Shown piece by piece: positions 38,137 through 49,355 of a stretch of DNA of 64,000 nucleotides; within the stretch, counting starts at the first letter, position 1; each line of letters begins with the position of its first letter. A program made the translations under genes and the position numbers. Under the pieces are notes generated by a model, which had not been told where the DNA came from, searched no databases, and worked only from the letters and a program-made list of their open reading frames with translations. The stretch comes from Halomonas alkalisoli (GTDB lineage: Bacteria; Pseudomonadota; Gammaproteobacteria; Pseudomonadales; Halomonadaceae), in assembly GCF_021412585.1 (NCBI RefSeq), contig NZ_JAKCMI010000037.1, forward strand, positions 186,001 to 250,000, given 5' to 3'.

Positions 38137-38729
38137 CAGGCAGTCTCCTCGTCTTCGCCAACGATGATCACGTCATCGCTCTCAAAGCGATACGGCGGCA
38201 CTTCGAGATTGGTCGGTGCCGGCACGTTGCGGAATACGCGACCCGCCAGATCGAAATAGGAGCCGTGACAGGGACAGAAATAGCCCCCGGGCCAGGCTGT
38301 CATATCGACGTCGTCCGGTTCGGGGCGATAGAGCGGTGAGCAGCCAAGATGCGTGCAGATCCCGATCAGCACCGAGATATCGGGCCGGATCGAACGCAGC
38401 GGGCCGGTGACATACTGCGGCTGCTGCGGTTCGTTGGAGTCCGGGTCGGCCAGACGAGCGGGATCGAAGTTCTCGGTACGCTCGATCATGTCGTCGGTAC
38501 GCCTGACGATCCACACCGGACGCCCGCGCCACTCAACGGTCATCCGCTGTCCCGTCTCAAGCTTCGACACATCTGCACTTACCGGTGCCCCCGCCGCTCG
38601 TGCCCTGGCACTCGGCTGCCAGGAAGCCACAAAGGGAACCGCCACTCCCACTGCACCCACCGCACCCACTACGGTGGTGGCACCCAGGAGGAGACGGCGC
38701 CGCCCTTTGTTCACGCCGTTATCTGCCAT
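38136..38729 (-). CDS. petA: Ubiquinol-cytochrome c reductase, Rieske iron-sulfur subunit
   Basis: The 197-residue protein begins with a twin-arginine-type signal/anchor (NKGRRRLLLG then a hydrophobic helix). The [2Fe-2S] ligands lie in CTHLGC (125-130) and CPCHGS (152-157). It shuttles electrons from ubiquinol at the Qo site to cytochrome c1. It is first in petABC, with a promoter at 38810-38838. Confidence 0.97.
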   Translation of the reverse strand: MADNGVNKGRRRLLLGATTVVGAVGAVGVAVPFVASWQPSARARAAGAPVSADVSKLETGQRMTVEWRGRPVWIVRRTDDMIERTENFDPARLADPDSNEPQQPQYVTGPLRSIRPDISVLIGICTHLGCSPLYRPEPDDVDMTAWPGGYFCPCHGSYFDLAGRVFRNVPAPTNLEVPPYRFESDDVIIVGEDEETA

Positions 38730-38809
38730 TGTATGGTTTCTCCCATCAGCTTACCCGTTGATCCAGCACGGGGGTGGTATCCCGCAACCACGGATATAAA
38801 ATCCGTCGT

Positions 38810-38838
38810 ATCTTAAGGAATCCTGCCGCCTGGCACAA
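38810..38838 (-). promoter_or_regulatory. petABC promoter
   Basis: On the minus strand: -35 TTGTGC (38838-38833), 17-nt spacer, -10 TAAGAT (38815-38810). The predicted leader before petA is about 75 nt. Confidence 0.55.
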
Positions 38839-38895
38839 GACAAAGCACGCCTGACCAAGGTGGTATTTTTTGTGCAAAATTCTGTTTTTCAAAAG

Positions 38896-38924
38896 AAAAA
38901 ACCCAGGCAATCGCCTGGGTTTTT
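38896..38924 (-). terminator. Intrinsic terminator after rpsI
   Basis: AAAAAACCCAGGC and GCCTGGGTTTTT (38896-38924) form a GC stem with a 4-nt loop. On the minus strand it is followed by TTTTTTCTTTT, a classic U-tract, 19 nt after the rpsI stop. Confidence 0.9.
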
Positions 38925-38943
38925 CTGTCTTGAAAGGCCGTGA

Positions 38944-39333
38944 TCAGCGCTTGGAGAACTGCGGGCGACGACGCGCCTTGCGCAAACCGACCTTCTTCCG
39001 CTCGACCTGACGGGCGTCACGAGTGACATAGCCGGCCGCACGCAGTGCCGGACGGAAGTCCTCGTTGTACTCCATCAGGGCACGGGTAATGCCGTGGCGA
39101 ATGGCGCCGGCCTGGGAGGAACCACCACCACCCTTGACGGTGACAAAGACGTCGAACTGACCCACGGTGTCGGTCAGCTCCAGCGGCTGGCGAACCACCA
39201 TGCGACCGGTGACGCGACCAAAGTACTGGTCCAGCTCATGGCTGTTGACGGTGATCTTGCCGGTTCCCGGCTTGAGAAAGACGCGGGCGGTGGATGTCTT
39301 GCGGCGCCCGGTACCGTAATAGTGCTGTGTCAT
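38944..39333 (-). CDS. rpsI: 30S ribosomal protein S9
   Basis: The 129-residue protein shows [18 protein letters not shown] at the N-terminus, [19 protein letters not shown] in the core, and the basic C-terminal tail [18 protein letters not shown] that reaches the P-site tRNA. It follows rplM by 13 nt as in E. coli. Confidence 0.98.
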   Translation of the reverse strand: MTQHYYGTGRRKTSTARVFLKPGTGKITVNSHELDQYFGRVTGRMVVRQPLELTDTVGQFDVFVTVKGGGGSSQAGAIRHGITRALMEYNEDFRPALRAAGYVTRDARQVERKKVGLRKARRRPQFSKR

Positions 39334-39346
39334 GGCAATGACCCCC

Positions 39347-39775
<429 letters not shown>

Positions 39776-39853
39776 GGATGAAATCACCACAATATAGATG
39801 TATTGGATCCTGCCGCCGGGGCTTCCGGCTGGGGATCATCCCTATTCTTCTTG

Positions 39854-39880
39854 GTTGTCGCCACCGACAGCGACGACAAC
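39854..39880 (-). promoter_or_regulatory. Hairpin in the rplM mRNA leader
   Basis: GTTGTCG (39854-39860) and CGACAAC (39874-39880) form a 7-bp stem with a 13-nt loop near the 5' end of the predicted leader. It is a candidate site for L13 autoregulation. Confidence 0.4.
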
Positions 39881-39896
39881 GTTCGAGCGAGGCGGC

Positions 39897-39925
39897 ATTC
39901 TACACGACTCACCGGCCCATGATAA
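39897..39925 (-). promoter_or_regulatory. rplM-rpsI promoter
   Basis: On the minus strand: -35 TTATCA (39925-39920), 17-nt spacer, -10 TAGAAT (39902-39897), followed by GCCGCC as a GC-rich discriminator typical of ribosomal-protein promoters. The leader is about 115 nt. Confidence 0.65.
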
Positions 39926-39933
39926 GGGGCTTG

Positions 39934-41118
39934 TCACGGTTTATGCGGCCGTGCCAGGTACTCGTGGGACTGCATCTCCTGGAGCCTCGACAGGGTGCGC
40001 TGAAACTCGAACTCGAGCCGGCCATCGGCATAGAGCGCCTCGGCCGAGGCCTCGGCGGAGAGCAGCAGCTTGACGCCACGGTCGTAGAACTCGTCGACCA
40101 TGTTGATGAAGCGCCGCGCCTGGTCGTCGGTTGCCGCCCCCATGCACGTCACATTGGAGACCAGCACGGTGTGGTACTCCCGGGCCAGCTCGATATAGTC
40201 GTTCTGGCTCCGCGGCCCGTCGCACAGCTCGCGAAACTCGAACCACACCACGTCGTCATGGAGCCGGCGCGCATGGAGCACACGATGATTGACCTCTATC
40301 GTCACATCGGCCTCGCCGTCGTGCCCGGCAATCTCCCGGAAGCTGCGCGCGAGCTCGCCATCGGCCGCTTCGTCGAGGGGCGCATGGAAGATCTCGGCAC
40401 GCTCCAGCGCCCGCAGTCGATAATCGATGCCGGAATCGACATTGACCACCCGGCAGTGCCGGTTGAGCAGGTCGATGGCGGGCAGGAATCGCGCCCGCTG
40501 CAGGCCATCCTTGTAAAGCTCGTCGGGGATGATATTCGACGTCGCCACCAGCACGACGCCACGCTCGAAGAGCGCCTCCAGGAGATTGGCCAGGATCATC
40601 GCATCGGTGATGTCCTTGACGAAGAATTCATCGAAGCAGATCACCCGCGCCTCGGCGGCAAACTTGCCGGCAATCAGGGTGAGCGGGTTCTTCTCGCCCT
40701 TGTAGTGCTCGAGCTCGTTGTGCACACGCTGCATGAAGCGGTGAAAATGGGTGCGCATCTTGTCGGGAAACGGCAGCGACTCGTGAAAGGTATCGACCAG
40801 ATAGGTCTTGCCGCGCCCCACCCCACCCCAGAGGTAGAGCCCCTGAATCGCCGGTAGCGAGGGTGCATCGTCAGACCTGTCGCGCTTGCCGAACAGGCCC
40901 GCCATCTTCGATTTGATACCGCGCCCCGTGGTCACCGCCCTTGGCTCCACACGCGGCGTTGCAACCAGCTGATCGAAGAGATGCTGCAGGTGCATGACGG
41001 CCTGCTCCTGGGCCGGATCGTACTGGAAGCCTTCACGCTCGACATCGGCACGGTAACGCGCCAGGGGCGTATTCACGGATGTCGAACGGGAGTCCACGGG
41101 GGGGGCAGTCGCGCACAT
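39934..41118 (-). CDS. zapE: Cell division ATPase ZapE (AFG1 family)
   Basis: The ATG at 41118 follows AAGGA by about 7 nt and gives 394 residues. The Walker A motif is LWGGVGRGKTYLVD and Walker B is ARVICFDEFFVKDITDA; FHRFMQRVH and ATSNIIPDELYKDGLQRARFLPAI are AFG1-family markers. ZapE associates with the Z ring late in division and under anaerobic or heat stress in E. coli. It diverges from the zapG-like gene and lies upstream of rplM. Confidence 0.93.
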   Translation of the reverse strand: MCATAPPVDSRSTSVNTPLARYRADVEREGFQYDPAQEQAVMHLQHLFDQLVATPRVEPRAVTTGRGIKSKMAGLFGKRDRSDDAPSLPAIQGLYLWGGVGRGKTYLVDTFHESLPFPDKMRTHFHRFMQRVHNELEHYKGEKNPLTLIAGKFAAEARVICFDEFFVKDITDAMILANLLEALFERGVVLVATSNIIPDELYKDGLQRARFLPAIDLLNRHCRVVNVDSGIDYRLRALERAEIFHAPLDEAADGELARSFREIAGHDGEADVTIEVNHRVLHARRLHDDVVWFEFRELCDGPRSQNDYIELAREYHTVLVSNVTCMGAATDDQARRFINMVDEFYDRGVKLLLSAEASAEALYADGRLEFEFQRTLSRLQEMQSHEYLARPHKP

Positions 41119-41334
41119 GGCAATTCCTTGCTGACTTGGCTCGAAAGTTGGCAAGCTCGGCATTATACGCCCCCTGGCGCCATTGCGCAGAATATTGGCC
41201 CGCGCCGCCGCGGTGCCGACACTGCGTTGACCGGCCAGCCGCCCACACCCCTATAATGGGTCGCCAGACGGCCGAGTGCGGCGCCATGGCGACACCACGC
41301 GCGCAGCGTGTATCAGCATCAGGGGGAGAACCAC

Positions 41335-41784
41335 GTGGAATACGGCAACATCAACTGGCTCGTCGCCATCGTCGGCCTGCTGGCCGGCATGGGCCTCGGC
41401 GGCCTGGGCTATCATCTGTTCGGCGCCTCCGCGAGCCGCCTGCAGTACCAGCGGCGGCAGCTGGCAGAACGCGAGAGGGAACTGAGCGAGCTGAAGGAGG
41501 GCCTGGGAGAGCATTTCACCCAGGTCGGCATGATGGTCGCCAACATACAGCGCGAGATCCGCACTCTCGAGCACCGGGTGACCGAAGACGCCAGCACCCT
41601 GCACTGCGAGACGCCAGCCACCCGCCGTCTCGACGCAGCCAAGCAGAAGACGCTCGCCCCCCGGGACGAGGAGATTCCCACGCCCCGGGACTATGCCGAC
41701 GGCACCGGTGGCACCCTCTCCGAGGACTTCGGACTCAAGTCCGACACCGAGACCAGCGACGCCCCCCAGCCGCCACGCTACTGA
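41335..41784 (+). CDS. zapG: DUF1043 inner-membrane protein, ZapG/YhcB-like
   Basis: The GTG at 41335 follows AGGGGGAGA by 5 nt and places a membrane helix at about residues 6-26 (WLVAIVGLLAGMGLGGLGY). A coiled coil follows (LQYQRRQLAERERELSEL, about 37-75), then a polar tail rich in Asp, Thr and Pro. YhcB links envelope and septal growth in E. coli. The position between zapE and algW matches E. coli (zapE-zapG-degQ/degS). Confidence 0.85.
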   Translation: MEYGNINWLVAIVGLLAGMGLGGLGYHLFGASASRLQYQRRQLAERERELSELKEGLGEHFTQVGMMVANIQREIRTLEHRVTEDASTLHCETPATRRLDAAKQKTLAPRDEEIPTPRDYADGTGGTLSEDFGLKSDTETSDAPQPPRY

Positions 41785-41816
41785 CCAGGGGACGGAAGGA
41801 TGCCGCCAGCCCGGCG

Positions 41817-42578
41817 TCACGCCGGGTTGTCGATATCGACGAAGCGGTGCTCGATGCCGAACTCCCGGACCAGCCACTCGCCCAGCGCCTGGACTCCGTA
41901 GCGTTCGGTGGCATGATGCCCGGCGGCCAGATAGTGGATACCGAGCTCGCGGGCCAGGTGAGTGGTACGCTCGGATATCTCACCCGAGATGAAGGCGTCG
42001 GCGCCGGCCTCCCAGGCCTGGGTAATCATGTCCTGCGCCCCGCCCGTACACCAGGCCACACGCCTCACCGCACCCACGCCAGGCGCCTCGACCAGCAGCG
42101 GCTCACGTCCCAGGCAAGCGGCCACGTGGCTCGCCAACTCGGCGGCCCCACTGGCTTCCGGCAGCCGGCCCATCCATATCAACCCTTCACCGATCTCGCC
42201 ATCGGCGCAGCCCTCTACCAGAAAGCCCAGCCGGCGGGCCAGCTCGGCGTTGTTGCCCAGCTCGGCATGGGCGTCCAGCGGCAAATGGTAGGCGAGCAGG
42301 TTGATGTCGTTGAGCAGCAGCGTCCGCAGACGACGCTGCTTCATGCCGGTGATGGGAATCGGCTCGTTCTTCCAGAAGTAGCCGTGATGCACCAGCACCA
42401 GGTCGGCCCCCCAGGTCACCGCTTCGTCAAGCAGCGCCTGACAGGCGGTGACACCGGTCATGACCCGGGCGATGCGAGCACGCCCTGCCACCTGCAGCCC
42501 ATTGACCGTGTAATCCTTGAAGCGAGGCGCATCGAGCAGGGCGTCGCAGGTCCTTACCAGGTCGTCGCGGGAAATCAT
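41817..42578 (-). CDS. Nif3-like dinuclear metal center protein (YbgI family)
   Basis: The 253-residue protein has metal-ligand motifs VLVHHGYFW near residue 65, HLPLDAH near 98, and the C-terminal HHATERYGVQALGEW. The family forms a hexameric toroid; E. coli YbgI is reported as a GTP cyclohydrolase-like or radiation-response protein, but the physiological reaction is unsettled. It diverges from algW across a 102-nt region with a palindrome. Confidence 0.92.
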   Translation of the reverse strand: MISRDDLVRTCDALLDAPRFKDYTVNGLQVAGRARIARVMTGVTACQALLDEAVTWGADLVLVHHGYFWKNEPIPITGMKQRRLRTLLLNDINLLAYHLPLDAHAELGNNAELARRLGFLVEGCADGEIGEGLIWMGRLPEASGAAELASHVAACLGREPLLVEAPGVGAVRRVAWCTGGAQDMITQAWEAGADAFISGEISERTTHLARELGIHYLAAGHHATERYGVQALGEWLVREFGIEHRFVDIDNPA

Positions 42579-42608
42579 TCAGCCTCCGGACAGCGGTTCG
42601 CTTGGAAT

Positions 42609-42630
42609 GTTACAATGCTGTCATTGTAAC
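42609..42630. promoter_or_regulatory. Palindrome with opposed -10 hexamers between the Nif3-family gene and algW
   Basis: GTTACAATG (42609-42617) and CATTGTAAC (42622-42630) are perfect 9-bp arms around CTGT. Each arm contains TACAAT as a potential -10, one for each divergent gene (42611-42616 on plus, 42628-42623 on minus). Toward algW, CGGACA (42587-42592) is a partial -35 at 18 nt. It may be a shared operator or a symmetric back-to-back promoter. Confidence 0.5.
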
Positions 42631-42680
42631 GACTGCGCGGGGCGGCATCGACTGCGCCTCGCCAATCAGGAAAGCACCGC

Positions 42681-43898
42681 ATGCGTCGTCCGCTCTTAGC
42701 CTATGCCCTGCCCGTCCTCATTGGCGTGTTACTGGCCATCGTGCTGCTCAATACCTTTCCGCAGCTGCTGGGCCCTAAACCTCCCGAGCCTCCCGCCTCC
42801 GCGCCGGTGGCCGAAGCGCCCAGCGAGCTGCAGCCACCGGTTTCGCGCGCCACCCCCGAGGTGCGCCAAGCCGAACCCCTGAGCCGCATGCAGGGGCCGG
42901 TCAGCTATTCGGAGGCGGTGGAGAAGGCCGCCCCGGCGGTGGTCAATATCTACTCCTCGCGGGTCGTCGCTCTCGAAGAGCATCCGATGATGTCGGATCC
43001 GTTCTTCCGTCAATTCTTCGGCGACGACCTGCCCAGCCAACAGCGATTCCTCTCCAGTCTGGGCTCCGGCGTCATCGTCAGCGAAGACGGCTATGTACTG
43101 ACCAACCATCACGTGATCGACGGTGCCGACGAAATCCAGGTGGCCCTGCGCGACGGTCGTGAAACCCTGGCCGAGGTCATCGGCACCGACCCGGATAGCG
43201 ACCTGGCCGTTCTGCGCATCGACCTGGAAGACCTCCCGGTGATCGTCCTATACGACACCGAGGATGTGGCGATAGGCGACATCGCCATGGCCATCGGCAA
43301 CCCCTTCGGCGTGGGCCAGACCGTCACCATGGGCATCATCAGCGCCACGGGGCGCACCCACCTGGGCCTGAGTGCCTATGAAGACTTCATTCAGACCGAT
43401 GCCGCCATCAACCCCGGCAACTCGGGTGGCGCCCTGATCAATGCCGAAGGCGCCCTGGTAGGCATCAATACCGCCATTTTCTCGCGCTCAGGCGGCTCCC
43501 AGGGCGTAGGCTTCGCCATTCCCACGCGCCTGGCCCACAGCATCCTCGATGACCTGGTGACCCAGGGACGCGTGATCCGCGGCTGGCTGGGCATCGAGGC
43601 GCAGGAGATCACCCCGGAGCTGGCCGCCTCCTTCGGCCTGCAGGCCCCTCGCGGCGTGGTGATCTCCGGCGTGGTACCGGAGGGGCCCGCCGCCCGGGCA
43701 GGCCTGCGCCCGGGCGACGTGCTGCTGGAAGTCGATGGCCGCCCCATCCTCGATGCCCGCGTGGCAATGAGCGACATCGCCGCCATCCAGCCCGGCGCCA
43801 CCCTGCCGCTGACGGTCGTGCGTAGCGGCGAGAAACTGGGCATCGAACTGGAAGTCGGCGAGCGCCCACCCCCGCAGCTGAGACAGCCGGAACGCTAA
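42681..43898 (+). CDS. algW: Periplasmic serine protease AlgW/DegS
   Basis: The 405-residue protein has one N-terminal membrane helix (about 8-24), a proline-rich linker, a trypsin-like domain with triad H144 (TNHHVI), D174 (PDSDLAVL) and S248 (NPGNSGGAL), and a single PDZ domain from about 290. One PDZ and a membrane anchor fit AlgW/DegS, which cleaves anti-sigma RseA/MucA when misfolded porin tails bind the PDZ, releasing sigma-E/AlgU. It is slightly longer than E. coli DegS (355) mainly in the linker. Confidence 0.92.
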   Translation: MRRPLLAYALPVLIGVLLAIVLLNTFPQLLGPKPPEPPASAPVAEAPSELQPPVSRATPEVRQAEPLSRMQGPVSYSEAVEKAAPAVVNIYSSRVVALEEHPMMSDPFFRQFFGDDLPSQQRFLSSLGSGVIVSEDGYVLTNHHVIDGADEIQVALRDGRETLAEVIGTDPDSDLAVLRIDLEDLPVIVLYDTEDVAIGDIAMAIGNPFGVGQTVTMGIISATGRTHLGLSAYEDFIQTDAAINPGNSGGALINAEGALVGINTAIFSRSGGSQGVGFAIPTRLAHSILDDLVTQGRVIRGWLGIEAQEITPELAASFGLQAPRGVVISGVVPEGPAARAGLRPGDVLLEVDGRPILDARVAMSDIAAIQPGATLPLTVVRSGEKLGIELEVGERPPPQLRQPER

Positions 43899-43962
43899 GG
43901 CGCAGGCTGCCGCGCCACCTGCCAACACGCAGCCGATACGAACGTACACTGAGCTTTCACAA

Positions 43963-43995
43963 AAAGACCCTGTCCATTCGCTGGACAGGGTCTTT
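43963..43995. terminator. Bidirectional terminator between algW and hisD
   Basis: AAAGACCCTGTCC (43963-43975) pairs perfectly with GGACAGGGTCTTT (43983-43995) around a 7-nt loop, between two convergent genes. Confidence 0.85.
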
Positions 43996-44027
43996 CGCGT
44001 TATCGCCCCGGCAGCGGCCGGCAAGCG

Positions 44028-45350
44028 CTACTCCTGGATCCGGTACTCGGCCGAGCGGGCGTGGGCGGTCAACGACTCGCCGCGGGCGAGGATCGATGCC
44101 ACCCGCCCCAGTTCCGACGCTCCCTCCCGGGAGCAGTTGATGATCGAAGAACGCTTCTGGAAATCGTAGACGCCCAGCGGCGACGAGAAGCGCGCCGTTC
44201 CCGATGTCGGCAGCACGTGGTTGGGGCCGGCACAGTAGTCGCCCAGCGCCTCGGCGGTGTAGCGCCCCATGAAGATGGCGCCCGCATGGCGCACCTCAGG
44301 CAGCAGCGCCTCCGGGTCTGCCATGGACAACTCCAGGTGCTCCGGTGCGATCCGGTTGATCAAGCGGACCGCCTCCTCCCTGTTTCGACAATGAATCAAG
44401 GCACCACGACGCGACAGCGACTGACGTACGATCTCCTCTCGTTCCAGGGTCGGCAGCAGCCGCTCGATGGATGCCTCCACGGCATCCAGGTGGTTGGCGT
44501 CCCAGCTGACCAGCAGAGCCTGGGCGTCCTCGTCATGCTCCGCCTGGGAGAAGAGGTCCATGGCCAGCCAGTCGGGATCGGTTCCCCCATCGGAAATCAC
44601 CAGGATCTCGGAGGGCCCGGCGATCATGTCGATCCCCACCTGGCCGAACACCGCCCGCTTGGCGGTAGCCACGTAGATGTTGCCGGGACCCACGATCTTG
44701 TCGACCCGGGGCACCGTTTCGGTGCCATAGGCCAGGGCCGCTACGGCCTGGGCACCGCCGATGGTGAAGACATGGTCGACCCCCGCCAGGTGCGCCGCCG
44801 CCAGCACCAGCTCATTGAGCACGCCATCCGGCGTGGGCACCACCATGACAATCTCGCGCACCCCGGCAACATGGGCGGGTATGGCATTCATCAGCACCGA
44901 GGAGGGGTAGGCCGCCTTGCCCCCGGGGACGTAGATACCGGCACGATCCAGGGCCGTGACCTGCTGCCCCAGGACGGTGCCGTCGGCCTCGGTGAAGGCC
45001 CAGGACTCCGGCTTCTGGCGCTCGTGGTAGGCGCGGATCCGTTCCGCCGCCTTCGACAGGGCATCGCGCTGCTCTTCGGGAAGACCGACGAAGGCCTCCT
45101 CGAGCCGCTCCGCACCGAGGGTCAGCTCCGCCATGCCCGACACGGCGAGCCGGTCGAAGCGATTGGAGTACTCGATCAGCGCCGCATCGCCACGCGCCCT
45201 GACACCGGCGAGGATGTCATCGACGCGGCGCTGTATCTCGGCATCGGATACGCCCTCCCAGGCGAGCAGCGCGTCGAGGCGCGTCTCGAAATCGCCGTCG
45301 GCGGTTGAGAGCCGCGCGATCTCGACGGTATCGACTAGGGTTTCGCTCAT
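44028..45350 (-). CDS. hisD: Histidinol dehydrogenase
   Basis: The 440-residue zinc enzyme oxidises L-histidinol to L-histidine in two NAD-dependent steps. [44 protein letters not shown] and the C-terminal [23 protein letters not shown] are family signatures, including zinc and catalytic histidines. It follows hisG by 66 nt; no other his gene is visible, so the pathway is dispersed. Confidence 0.96.
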   Translation of the reverse strand: MSETLVDTVEIARLSTADGDFETRLDALLAWEGVSDAEIQRRVDDILAGVRARGDAALIEYSNRFDRLAVSGMAELTLGAERLEEAFVGLPEEQRDALSKAAERIRAYHERQKPESWAFTEADGTVLGQQVTALDRAGIYVPGGKAAYPSSVLMNAIPAHVAGVREIVMVVPTPDGVLNELVLAAAHLAGVDHVFTIGGAQAVAALAYGTETVPRVDKIVGPGNIYVATAKRAVFGQVGIDMIAGPSEILVISDGGTDPDWLAMDLFSQAEHDEDAQALLVSWDANHLDAVEASIERLLPTLEREEIVRQSLSRRGALIHCRNREEAVRLINRIAPEHLELSMADPEALLPEVRHAGAIFMGRYTAEALGDYCAGPNHVLPTSGTARFSSPLGVYDFQKRSSIINCSREGASELGRVASILARGESLTAHARSAEYRIQE

Positions 45351-45416
45351 GATGGCGTTCGCCTCTACAAGAATGAAAGCAGTGGTAATGCGCTCACTTG
45401 CCTTGCGCCGCGGCGT

Positions 45417-46079
45417 TCAAGGCGAGATGGCGCCTTCGCTGGCACGCCGCTTGCCGACCGCATCGGTCAGGCGAGCGATCAACGGCTTGAGCTGAGCGTG
45501 CTTCATGGTCATGGCCGCCTTGTTGACCACCAGACGAGTACTGATCGGTGCGATCAGCTCCCGCGGCGACATGCCGTTGGCGCGCAGCGTATTGCCGGTA
45601 TCGACGATATCGACGATCTCGTCGGCCAGATTCATCAGCGGCGCCAACTCCATGGCGCCATAGAGCTTGATCACCTCGGCCTGGATGCCCTGCTCCGCGT
45701 AATAGCGCCGGGCCACGTTGACGAACTTGGTGGCCACCCGGCGACGCGCACGAGCCGGCTCGGCGCCATCGATGCCGGCGGTCATCAGCTTGCACTTGGC
45801 GATCTCGAGATCCAGCGGCTCGTAGAGACCCTCGGCGCCATGCTCGAGCAGCACGTCCTTGCCGGCGACACCCAGGTCGGCGGCCCCGAGCTGGACATAG
45901 GTCGGTACGTCGGTGGCGCGGATGATCACCAGCTTGACGTCCGCCAGGTTGGTGTCGAAGAGCAGCTTGCGGCTCTTGCCCAGGTCCTCTGCCGGCGTGA
46001 TGCCGGCATCGGCCAGCAGCGGCAGGGTTTCGTCGAGAATACGGCCCTTGGAGAGGGCCAGAATCAGTTGCTTGCTCAT
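45417..46079 (-). CDS. hisG: ATP phosphoribosyltransferase, short form
   Basis: The ATG at 46079 gives 220 residues ([14 protein letters not shown]). [16 protein letters not shown] and [14 protein letters not shown] (PRPP loop) are present. The protein ends without the C-terminal ACT-like regulatory domain, so it is the short HisG that needs HisZ for activity. HisZ is not encoded here. It catalyses the first step of histidine synthesis. It follows murA by 43 nt, an arrangement also known in pseudomonads. Confidence 0.95.
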   Translation of the reverse strand: MSKQLILALSKGRILDETLPLLADAGITPAEDLGKSRKLLFDTNLADVKLVIIRATDVPTYVQLGAADLGVAGKDVLLEHGAEGLYEPLDLEIAKCKLMTAGIDGAEPARARRRVATKFVNVARRYYAEQGIQAEVIKLYGAMELAPLMNLADEIVDIVDTGNTLRANGMSPRELIAPISTRLVVNKAAMTMKHAQLKPLIARLTDAVGKRRASEGAISP

Positions 46080-46122
46080 GGTCTCGCCTGTGGTCGGGAA
46101 AAGCGCATGTCGAAGGAGCCGC

Positions 46123-47668
<1,546 letters not shown>

Positions 47669-47791
47669 GGAAACCGGAACTCCTGTGGTCGAAAAAGGGG
47701 GCACACGGCCGCCAGGGCCGGTGCCAGAGTCGGGTAATGGTGACATGGTAATGAAAAGCGCCCCGCTTGGCGATGCCGGGCAGGGCAGAAC

Positions 47792-48130
47792 TCAAGAAGA
47801 GGTCGATTCGGCAACCGGCAGCAGGGCATCGAGACCGGCGACCCTGGTCAACCTGAGCAAGGGCTCGGAGAGACGTACCGCATCAATCTGGATGCCGGCC
47901 CCGCGGGCGCACCGGGTCCACTCCAGCAATACACTGAGCGCCGCGCTGCTGACCCGCTCGACGCCATGCAGGTCCAGCTCCAGTCGGGAACCGGCCGACT
48001 GCGAGACCAGCCAGCCGCTACCGGCTTCGGCAAGCTGAGCCGCCATGTCGAAATCGACATCGCCGGTCACGGCCAGCCTGGCGGGGCTGGCCTCGAGACG
48101 GACACCCCCACGGTCGAGCAGCAGGCTCAT
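47792..48130 (-). CDS. mlaB: STAS-domain protein MlaB
   Basis: The 112-residue protein is a single STAS domain with the conserved serine region VERVSSAALSVLLEW. MlaB binds MlaF in the cytosol and stabilises the MlaFEDB phospholipid transporter. It overlaps mlaC by 4 bp and is last in mlaFEDCB. Confidence 0.88.
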   Translation of the reverse strand: MSLLLDRGGVRLEASPARLAVTGDVDFDMAAQLAEAGSGWLVSQSAGSRLELDLHGVERVSSAALSVLLEWTRCARGAGIQIDAVRLSEPLLRLTRVAGLDALLPVAESTSS

Positions 48131-48804
48131 TCACTGCCGCCTTCTTCGAGCTCGTCGGCAGCCAGCTCCGGCGACCAGCTGTCGATCACGGCATCGTAAT
48201 CGCGGTTGTGATCGCGCATGGCCTGGTCGAACTGATTGCGGAACGTCAGCCCCAGGTTGATGCCGTTCACGATGACATTGACCACCTTCCACTGACCATC
48301 CGAGAGGCGCAGGGTATAGCTGACGGGGTAGACGGTGCCATCGACCGCGACCACCTCCATGGCCACGCTCGCCTGATCTTCATGACGCGGCGGCCGCTGA
48401 CTGTCCAGCACCCGCAGCTCGCGATAGTCGAAGGTCACCAGGCCCTTGGTGTAGGTATCGATCAGCGTCTGGCGGAAGGTATTGACGAAGCGGGAGCGCT
48501 GCTGGGGCGTGGCGTTCTGGAAATAGCGCCCCATCACGCTTGCCCCGATGTAGCGAAAGTCGGCAATCTCATCCAGGCTCTCGTCGACCAATGCCTTCAG
48601 TTCATTCACATTGGCCGCAAAGTAATCTTCCCGCCCCTCTATCTGGCCCATCATCTCGTTGATGCTGTCGCGAATCACCTGCTCCGGGCTGCGCTCCGGC
48701 TCGGCCTTGGCCGACAGCGAGAACAGCGCCAGGCACAACCCGACCACCAGCAGACGAAGGAGAGTATGGGAGCTAGACATCAATGTCTTGGCTTGACCTG
48801 TCAT
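48127..48804 (-). CDS. mlaC: Periplasmic phospholipid-binding protein MlaC
   Basis: The ATG at 48804 has GAGG 7 nt upstream and gives 225 residues with a signal peptide (LLRLLVVGLCLALFSLSAKA); the ATG at 48780 is an alternative. The mature part shows FRYIGASVMGRYFQNATPQQ and GQWKVVNVIVNGINLGLTFRNQF, typical of MlaC. It carries phospholipids between the outer-membrane MlaA complex and MlaFEDB. Confidence 0.92.
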   Translation of the reverse strand: MTGQAKTLMSSSHTLLRLLVVGLCLALFSLSAKAEPERSPEQVIRDSINEMMGQIEGREDYFAANVNELKALVDESLDEIADFRYIGASVMGRYFQNATPQQRSRFVNTFRQTLIDTYTKGLVTFDYRELRVLDSQRPPRHEDQASVAMEVVAVDGTVYPVSYTLRLSDGQWKVVNVIVNGINLGLTFRNQFDQAMRDHNRDYDAVIDSWSPELAADELEEGGSE

Positions 48805-48853
48805 GGGCTGACCTCTAACGAAACGATGATTGAGTGATGCAAGGCAAGGGCCT

Positions 48854-49318
48854 CTAGTCGCTGACCATATTGGACACGAATTGCTGGATGAGTTCTTCCA
48901 GCACCATGGCAGACTGGGTGTCGCGGATGGTATCGCCATCGGCAAGGGTCTCCGGATCACCCCCTACCGTGAGTCCGATGTACTGCTCACCGAGCAGGCC
49001 GGCAGTGAGAATCGCCGCGGTAGTGTCGCGGGCTAACTGACCCTCGAGCTCGCCGTCGAGCTCCAGCACCACGCGGGCATCGTACCAGTCGGTATCGAGC
49101 TCGATGGCGGTGACTCGACCCACTGTCACCCCCGCCATGGTGACTCGGGCGCGCGGCTTGAGGCTGCCGATATTGGCAAAGTTGGCCTCGAGCCGGAAGG
49201 TATCCCCCGGCACGGTGAAGGCCATGCCACTGACCCGCATCCCCAGGAACAGGAGCCCGAGGATGCCCGCCAGCATGAACAGGCCGACACCCAGCTCCAT
49301 CGTCTTGCTGCGTTTCAT
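48854..49318 (-). CDS. mlaD: MCE-domain protein MlaD
   Basis: The ATG at 49318 gives 154 residues: a short cytoplasmic tip (MKRSKTMELGVG), one helix (about 9-28) and an MCE domain from VPGDTFRLEANFANIGSLKPRARVTMAGVTVG. MlaD forms the hexameric periplasmic ring of the transporter. It lies 37 nt after mlaE. Confidence 0.94.
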   Translation of the reverse strand: MKRSKTMELGVGLFMLAGILGLLFLGMRVSGMAFTVPGDTFRLEANFANIGSLKPRARVTMAGVTVGRVTAIELDTDWYDARVVLELDGELEGQLARDTTAAILTAGLLGEQYIGLTVGGDPETLADGDTIRDTQSAMVLEELIQQFVSNMVSD

Positions 49319-49355
49319 TCCGTCTCTCCGAACGTCAAAACAAGCCTTCCCGTCA

